A stretch of 64,000 nucleotides of DNA. Source: Coleofasciculaceae cyanobacterium (GTDB taxonomy: Bacteria; Cyanobacteriota; Cyanobacteriia; Cyanobacteriales; Xenococcaceae). The notes below the pieces were generated by a model that saw only the letters and a list, made by a program, of their open reading frames with translations, did no database searches and was not told the DNA's origin. Made by a program: the position numbers and the translations under genes. Below are positions 58,388 to 64,000 of the stretch, in pieces (the stretch's first letter is position 1; each line of letters opens with the position of its first letter). Location: NCBI GenBank assembly GCA_036703275.1, contig DATNPK010000096.1, positions 124,001-188,000 on the forward strand, read 5' to 3'.

Positions 58388-59010
58388 AGTCAAATAAGGT
58401 TAAGTGTAGAAATATTGCTCTGAATAAATTTGCTTGATATAGAGAATTTCTAGGAGGTAAAAATATTTTCTAGAAATTATATACTAATATTAACTTCTGT
58501 AAATTGATGTCAACTAAATATCACCGATGAATTAAAAGTACATAAGTGTTTTATCTTGTCAATATTATATGTAGCTCTTATCTATCAATAGTGGTGTAGC
58601 AAGTAAAACAAAACTTTTAGGTACACTTTGAATAACCGTCGTAAGAGCGAGTAATCACTTCAAATCTTGACAAAAAACTTTTTTTCTTGAATTCAACTTC
58701 ACATTTGACGGTCATAACAAGTTATCAAGACAAGTTATTGCACAAGAGATTTCCAAGATTTTGAGGCGAAATTTGAGCATCGGTGTGGCAATTGTGCGAT
58801 CGCCTTGAAAACCGAATTAATAATTTCCAGCAATTTTGATAACTTTGACAACGTATTGATAGTTAATGTAGTCTACAATAGACTTAAACAATATTTTTGT
58901 TGTTTAAGTAGCCAAATTTCACATAGTTCTCTTCAGCGCATAGCTTGATTTATCTAGGTCTGAGAGTCTTTAAACCCATAGTCAAAAATTGTTTATTTAA
59001 CAAACAATCA
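58388..59010. other. Long intergenic region between NDH-2 and sufC
   Basis: This is 623 bp without a recognised gene. It contains the SufR-like operator described separately. A 22-codon in-frame extension of sufC from 58945 is not considered coding. Confidence 0.5.
58882..58909. promoter_or_regulatory. Candidate SufR operator upstream of sufCDS
   Basis: ACTTAAACAA (58882-58891) and TTGTTTAAGT (58900-58909) are perfect inverted repeats around an 8-bp spacer. Within it, CAAT-N6-GTTG (58889-58902) differs in one base from CAAC-N6-GTTG, the site described for the iron-sulfur repressor SufR of cyanobacteria. It lies about 100 bp before the sufC start. Confidence 0.5.
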
Positions 59011-59787
59011 ATGAGCGAAACAATCTTATCAGTACGCAATTTAACCGCCAACGTAGATGGTACACCTATCCTCAAGGGTGTAAATCTAGAGATCGAAGCT
59101 GGAGAAGTCCACGCTATTATGGGGCGTAACGGCTCAGGAAAGAGTACCCTAGCCAAAATTATTGCTGGCCACCCAGACTATGAAGTCACTGGAGGGGAGA
59201 TTATTTATCAGGGTAAAAACATTATCGAGCAAGAACCTAATGAAAGGGCTAATGACGGTATATTTTTAGGTTTTCAGTATCCCTTAGCAATTCCTGGAGT
59301 CAGTAATTTAGACTTTATGCGAGTTGCTTACAACGCCAAGCGTAAACATCAAGGGCTAGAAGAAATCGATACCTTTGATTTTGAAGATTTGATTGAAGAG
59401 AAGCTAGAAGTAGTCAAAATGAAGTCAAGCTTTTTAGACAGAAGCCTCAACGAAGGTTTTTCTGGTGGTGAGAAAAAGCGTAACGAAATTCTCCAGATGG
59501 CATTGCTTGACCCTACTTTAACCATTTTAGATGAGATTGATTCAGGCTTAGATATTGATGCGCTGAGAATTGTTTCTGATGGCGTAAATCAACTAAAAAC
59601 TGCTGACAAAGCTTATTTACTAATTACTCACTATCAACGCCTGCTAAACTATATCGAACCAGATTTTATCCACGTGATGCAGGAGGGCAAAATTATTACC
59701 AGTGGCGGTAAAGAACTTGCTTTAGAATTAGAATCTCGCGGTTATGACTTTTTGGATGATAAATCTGCGGCGGGGGTAGGAATATAA
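59011..59787 (+). CDS. sufC: Fe-S cluster assembly ATPase SufC
   Basis: This is a 258-residue protein from ATG 59011 ([11 protein letters not shown]). Walker A is [20 protein letters not shown], the signature region is [20 protein letters not shown], and Walker B is [16 protein letters not shown]. This is the divergent ABC ATPase that drives the SufBCD scaffold. Its stop overlaps the sufD start (TAATG), so sufC and sufD are coupled. Unusually, sufB is not directly upstream. Confidence 0.97.
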   Translation: MSETILSVRNLTANVDGTPILKGVNLEIEAGEVHAIMGRNGSGKSTLAKIIAGHPDYEVTGGEIIYQGKNIIEQEPNERANDGIFLGFQYPLAIPGVSNLDFMRVAYNAKRKHQGLEEIDTFDFEDLIEEKLEVVKMKSSFLDRSLNEGFSGGEKKRNEILQMALLDPTLTILDEIDSGLDIDALRIVSDGVNQLKTADKAYLLITHYQRLLNYIEPDFIHVMQEGKIITSGGKELALELESRGYDFLDDKSAAGVGI

Positions 59788-61100
59788 TGGCGGTACAAAT
59801 TCCTTTTGCAACTATTTCTAAGGTTCATCAAGATACTGTAGTAGAAGATATTTTCTTCACAGGTTTACTCCAGCAATGCCAGGTAAATAAATCAGAATTT
59901 CAATGGTTACAAGATATTCGTCAAGAGTCGAAAAGCTGGTTGTCTCAATTATCAGTGCCTACTCGCAAGGATGAAGACTGGCGTTTTATCGATCTATCGT
60001 CTCTGACAACAGCCAAATTTGTTACGGCTGAGAATGTTAAGGCGATCTGTGAATCGCTCCCTGAAGCAAAAGATAGCCGTTTAGTATTTGTCAACGGGTT
60101 TTATAGTCAACAACTGTCTGATTTATCTGGATTACCTCCAGAGGTTTTTGTCGGTAGCTTAAATAATTTACCTCCAGAATATAATGCAGCCGAATATTTT
60201 GCTCGACAGTCTGGAGCGGATGCTTTTACTGCTTTGAATACCGCAGGTGGTAGAGATATTGCGGTAGTTTGGGCAAATAAAAATGTAGTGATAGAAACTC
60301 CCATACAGCTAATTTTTATTGCTGATGGTGAATTAGAGACTAACTTTACTCAACCTCGCACCTTAGTAGTAGGAGAAACAGGATCTAGTATTTCTTTAGT
60401 AGAAGAATATATCGGTACAGGAAAATACTTTACCAACGCCGTTACCGAAGTCTTTGTCAAAAGTAACGCCAGAGTAAATCATACCCGCCTACAGCAGGAA
60501 TCTGAAGCTAGCTATCATATTGGGAAAACCGCCATTTCTCAGGAGAGAGATAGTCACTATACTATTGGTGAGATTAATTTAGGGGCAAAGCTCTCGCGTC
60601 ATAATCCTGAGGTATGGCAGCGGGGTGAGCAAACGGAAACTAATCTTAATGGTTTAACGGTAGCTACGCGAGAACAAACATCTGATACTCATAGTATTAT
60701 CGCTCTGACTAAACCTCATGGCACGACGGATCAGCTGCATAAATGTATTGTAGGCGATCGCGCTCACGCAGTTTTTAACGGCAAGGTATTTGTCCCCAAA
60801 GAAGCCCAACTTACTAATGCGACTCAGTTAAATCGCAATTTATTACTTGCTCCCAAAGCTAGAGTAGATACTAAACCAGAACTACAGATCACTGCTGATA
60901 ACGTTAAGTGCGCTCATGGGGCGACGGTAAGCCAGTTAGAAGCAGAAGAAATTTTTTATCTTCGCAGTCGTGGTTTGAGCGAAGCTGATGCCAACCAGCT
61001 ATTAATCGATGCTTTTGCGGCTGAGATCATCGATCGCATTCCTCTAAAATCTTTGAGAACCAGAATTACCCAGACTATCGAGCAGAAAGTAAAGCATTAA
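59787..61100 (+). CDS. sufD: Fe-S cluster assembly protein SufD
   Basis: This is a 437-residue protein. It carries the N-terminal LSVPTRKDEDWRFIDLSSL and the C-terminal beta-helix core typical of SufB/SufD: LTKPHGTTDQLHKCIVGDRA, HAVFNGKVFVPKEAQLTNAT, and ADNVKCAHGATVSQLEAEEI, then FYLRSRGL. It forms the scaffold with SufB and SufC. It overlaps sufC by one base and is followed 15 bp later by sufS. Confidence 0.96.
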   Translation: MAVQIPFATISKVHQDTVVEDIFFTGLLQQCQVNKSEFQWLQDIRQESKSWLSQLSVPTRKDEDWRFIDLSSLTTAKFVTAENVKAICESLPEAKDSRLVFVNGFYSQQLSDLSGLPPEVFVGSLNNLPPEYNAAEYFARQSGADAFTALNTAGGRDIAVVWANKNVVIETPIQLIFIADGELETNFTQPRTLVVGETGSSISLVEEYIGTGKYFTNAVTEVFVKSNARVNHTRLQQESEASYHIGKTAISQERDSHYTIGEINLGAKLSRHNPEVWQRGEQTETNLNGLTVATREQTSDTHSIIALTKPHGTTDQLHKCIVGDRAHAVFNGKVFVPKEAQLTNATQLNRNLLLAPKARVDTKPELQITADNVKCAHGATVSQLEAEEIFYLRSRGLSEADANQLLIDAFAAEIIDRIPLKSLRTRITQTIEQKVKH

Positions 61101-61115
61101 CGAGTAATCAATAAT

Positions 61116-62378
61116 ATGACTTTTACCCAATCAAAAACTTTAGGCGATCGCGTTAGAAGCGATTTTCCGATTCTACATCAAAAGGTTAACGATAATCCCT
61201 TAATTTACTTTGATAGTGCTGCTTCTTCTCAAAAACCTCAGGCGGTGCTAGATGTGCTGCAACATTATTACCAGAGAGATAATGCTAACGTTCACCGTGG
61301 CGCACATACTCTTAGTGGCAGGGCTACCGATGCTTATGAAGGCGCGAGGAATAAAGTGGCGCAGTTTATTAATGCTGCTTCGCGAGAGGAAATTATCTTT
61401 ACTCGCAACGCTAGTGAAGCGATCAACCTGGTGGCATACAGCTGGGGTTTAGCTAACCTCAACCCAGGGGATGAAATCATTCTTTCGGTAATGGAACATC
61501 ACAGCAACATTGTTCCTTGGCAGCTTATTGCACAAAAGACTGGTGCAGTAATTAAATATGTTGAACTAACTTCTACTGAAGAGTTTGATTTTGAACAGTA
61601 CAAGTCTTTATTGTCTAACAAAACCAAGCTAGTATCTATCGTTCATGTTTCCAACACGCTTGGGGCAATTAACCCGGTGGCAGAGATTACGCAAGAAGCT
61701 CATCAATACGGTGCAAAAGTACTAATTGATGCTTGTCAGAGTGTTCCCCATATGCCGATTGATGTTCGGGCAATTGACTGTGATTGGTTAGTAGCTTCAG
61801 GACACAAAATGTGCGCGACTACAGGTATTGGCTTTCTTTACGGCAAAAAAGATATCTTGCTAGCAATGCCTCCTTTTATGGGTGGTGGCGAAATGATTGA
61901 TGAAGTATTTCTCGATCATTCTACATACGGCGATTTACCCCATAAATTTGAAGCGGGGACACCTGCCATTGGTGAGGCGATCGCGCTTGGTGCAGCAGTA
62001 GATTATCTTAATAGTATTGGCATGGATAAGATTCATGACTATGAAGAAGAACTTACTGCCTACTTGTTTGAGCAACTAGAAACCATTCCTAACCTGAGAA
62101 TTTACGGCAAAAAACCCACCTCAGATGGTAAAGGTAGAGCAGCATTAGCAGCCTTTAACGTGCCAGGAATCCATGCCAGCGATTTGGCCACTTTACTAGA
62201 TCATGATGGTATTGCCATTCGTTCTGGTCATCATTGTACCCAACCCTTGCATCGTATATTTAATGCTTCTGGTAGTGCTAGAGCAAGTCTATATTTTTAC
62301 AATACCCGCGAAGAAATTGATGCGTTTGTCGTAGCTTTGAAAAGTACGATTGAGTTTTTCCAGAGTATGAATGAATAA
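61116..62378 (+). CDS. sufS: Cysteine desulfurase SufS
   Basis: This is a 420-residue class V aminotransferase-fold enzyme. Blocks are [32 protein letters not shown], and the PLP-binding Lys in [18 protein letters not shown] (about residue 229). The catalytic Cys is in [13 protein letters not shown] (about residue 369), inside the structured loop characteristic of SufS. It removes sulfur from cysteine for Fe-S assembly. It is the third gene of the suf operon. Confidence 0.97.
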   Translation: MTFTQSKTLGDRVRSDFPILHQKVNDNPLIYFDSAASSQKPQAVLDVLQHYYQRDNANVHRGAHTLSGRATDAYEGARNKVAQFINAASREEIIFTRNASEAINLVAYSWGLANLNPGDEIILSVMEHHSNIVPWQLIAQKTGAVIKYVELTSTEEFDFEQYKSLLSNKTKLVSIVHVSNTLGAINPVAEITQEAHQYGAKVLIDACQSVPHMPIDVRAIDCDWLVASGHKMCATTGIGFLYGKKDILLAMPPFMGGGEMIDEVFLDHSTYGDLPHKFEAGTPAIGEAIALGAAVDYLNSIGMDKIHDYEEELTAYLFEQLETIPNLRIYGKKPTSDGKGRAALAAFNVPGIHASDLATLLDHDGIAIRSGHHCTQPLHRIFNASGSARASLYFYNTREEIDAFVVALKSTIEFFQSMNE

Positions 62379-62593
62379 GTAAAGACGTAGGTAGTAGCTA
62401 ATAAATAAAGCTAAAGCCTAATTATTAGTAATATGTAATAAAATTATCAGCCAAGAAATTTTTCTATTGACTTAGGAAGGAAATGAATAAGAGCAAATCA
62501 TTATTAGAATATATAGATATAGTAAATGTCTATAAAGCTAAAAGCTAAAGACCAATTAATTTGCCTTTTCAACAGATAAATAAAATATACAAC

Positions 62594-63982
62594 ATGACTA
62601 CAGCAGCTACAGCAACAACAGAACAGTTAAAAAGCGCGATCGCAGCTTATAAAGACAAGGTAGACTACTTAGAAATTCGCGTCGAGCAAAGCGAGTCTAC
62701 AGGGCTTTCCTTTCGCGGTAAACAGTTAGACTCCGTAGATCGTAGTTTTTCTCTAGGAGGCGGAATTCGTGCCTGTTATAAAGGTGGCTGGAGTTTTGTT
62801 ACCTTTAATGGCTTAAAAGAGCTTAACGAAAGAATTGAAGAGGCAATTTCTCAAGCGAAGCTAGTAGGCAAGGAAGAAACGCAACTAGCAACAGTTGAAC
62901 CTATAGAAGATTATGTCCCAGAAGAGATTAAGCGCGATCCCCGTGAAGTTTCTCTACAGGATAAGCGTAAACTGTTAGAAGCTTATAATCAAATCTTGTT
63001 AGATTTCGATCCTCGCATCCAAACTACAATGGCAAGTATCGGCGATCGCTTTGCGACTAAAACTTTTATTAATTCTACTGGTAGCTGTATTGTTCAAGAA
63101 AGGTTAGATGTTAATGGACGCTTTGCGGCGATCGCCAAAGGTGAAGATGGTATAGTGCGTCAAGGTTTTGAGTCGGTTCATTCTCGTAATGACTTTAATG
63201 CTTTGGTCGGCATTGAAGATCGCGTTAAAGGCGCAGCCGAGCGAGCAGTCAGGCAATTAGAGGCAAAATCTGTCAAAGGTGGCCAGTATACGGTAGTTCT
63301 CGACCCTTACCTATCTGGTGTATTTATTCACGAAGCTTTTGGACATCTCTCAGAAGCCGATTTTGTTTATGAAAATCCTCAAATGCAAGAGTTGCTAACC
63401 TTAGGTAAGCCGATGGGAATCAAGCAGTTAAACGTAGTTGATGATGCTACTATGGAAAACCTGCCAGGATCGATGAAATATGATGATGAAGGTGTCCCAG
63501 GGCAGCGCAAGCATTTAATTAAAAACGGTGTTTTGAGCGAACGTCTGCACTCCCGCGAGACAGCAGGAAAGATGGCGGAAGCACCTACAGGTAATGCTAG
63601 AGCCATCCGCGCTAACTATCCTCCCATTGTGCGCATGACTAATACCGCTATTGAACCAGGAGACACTCCGTTAGAACAAATGTTTGAGGGAATTGAAGAA
63701 GGTGTCTATGCTGTCAGAATGCTCGGTGGACAAACCAATGGCGAAATGTTTACCTTCGCAGCAGCGGAGGGCTATATGATCCGTGATGGAAAAATTGCTG
63801 AACCAGTCAGCGATGTAACTTTATCAGGGAATGTGTTTCAAACGCTGCAAGATATAGATGCAATTAGTAGCGATACTCTATATACCAATGGGGGGTGTGG
63901 TAAAGGTGGGCAAATGCCATTGCCTGTAAGCGTTGGTGGTCCTCACATTCGGATTAGAAATGTCGTGGTTGGTGGAAGATAA
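62594..63982 (+). CDS. tldD: TldD family metalloprotease
   Basis: This is a 462-residue protein from ATG 62594 (MTTAATATTEQLK). The zinc motif HEAFGH in VFIHEAFGHLSEADFVYENP and the C-terminal GGCGKGGQMPLPVSVGGPHI then RIRNVVVGG are typical of TldD. TldD works with TldE/PmbA to degrade unfolded peptides through a narrow tunnel. The partner gene would be expected downstream, outside the window. The TTG start 11 codons upstream is less likely. The gap from sufS (183 bp) suggests a separate unit. Confidence 0.93.
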   Translation: MTTAATATTEQLKSAIAAYKDKVDYLEIRVEQSESTGLSFRGKQLDSVDRSFSLGGGIRACYKGGWSFVTFNGLKELNERIEEAISQAKLVGKEETQLATVEPIEDYVPEEIKRDPREVSLQDKRKLLEAYNQILLDFDPRIQTTMASIGDRFATKTFINSTGSCIVQERLDVNGRFAAIAKGEDGIVRQGFESVHSRNDFNALVGIEDRVKGAAERAVRQLEAKSVKGGQYTVVLDPYLSGVFIHEAFGHLSEADFVYENPQMQELLTLGKPMGIKQLNVVDDATMENLPGSMKYDDEGVPGQRKHLIKNGVLSERLHSRETAGKMAEAPTGNARAIRANYPPIVRMTNTAIEPGDTPLEQMFEGIEEGVYAVRMLGGQTNGEMFTFAAAEGYMIRDGKIAEPVSDVTLSGNVFQTLQDIDAISSDTLYTNGGCGKGGQMPLPVSVGGPHIRIRNVVVGGR

Positions 63983-64000
63983 ATTGAATTAAAAAAGCTA

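Overview
The window is cyanobacterial chromosomal DNA. The evidence is a psaM gene, a Ycf65/PSRP-3 ribosomal protein gene, a NarM-type protein, the chloroplast-like beta-epsilon ATP synthase pair, a sufCDS cluster, a DUF29 protein, a sigma factor/DUF1822 pair, and very many copies of the HIP1 octamer GCGATCGC. The DNA is AT-rich and carries heptanucleotide tandem repeats (STRR-like) and short palindromic intergenic repeats. This suits a large-genome unicellular or baeocystous/filamentous cyanobacterium. I cannot fix the genus. No tRNA, rRNA, intact insertion sequence, prophage or CRISPR array was seen.

0-9.7 kb is a mosaic of housekeeping and conserved cyanobacterial genes: a partial TerC-like membrane protein, psaM, a small FtsB-like coiled-coil protein, a TPR protein, a Dda/RecD-like helicase, a CarS-like membrane enzyme, a GT4 glycosyltransferase broken by one base, and a fatty acyl-AMP ligase divergent from an inositol-phosphate synthase. 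9.7-12 kb is a gene-poor patch. It holds two copies of a tiny single-helix membrane protein, each with its own hairpins, on either side of a DUF29 gene and a decayed PIN-toxin fragment. 12-27.6 kb holds carB, cysC, a STAS protein, a SodX-like peptidase, an oligopeptide-type lipoprotein, a GT2 enzyme, a HAD phosphatase, ycf65, a candidate 6S RNA, ATP synthase epsilon and beta, narM and rodA.

27.7-47.9 kb is a cell-surface polysaccharide locus. It includes a WbaP-like priming transferase, a Wzc-like chain-length kinase, a Wzx flippase, a Wzy/O-antigen-ligase-like polymerase, several glycosyltransferases (WecG, exostosin-like, GT-A and GT-B types), an acyltransferase, an unusual SDR epimerase, two unrelated sulfotransferases and a GH10 xylanase-like hydrolase. 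Together these could build, export, sulfate, acylate and trim a polysaccharide. The locus also contains a deletion scar: the front of one polymerase gene joined out of frame to the back of a flippase gene.

48.2-56.7 kb holds a double-FHA ABCG-type transporter, a group-3-like sigma factor with a DUF1822 partner, and a Dam-type methylase. The methylase is separated from a divergent ABC exporter by a 16-unit heptamer repeat. 57-64 kb holds NDH-2, then sufCDS (without an adjacent sufB but with a SufR-like operator), then tldD.

Starts were moved from the longest open frame to better-supported ATG codons where noted. Assignments rest on motif and family recall, without database searches.
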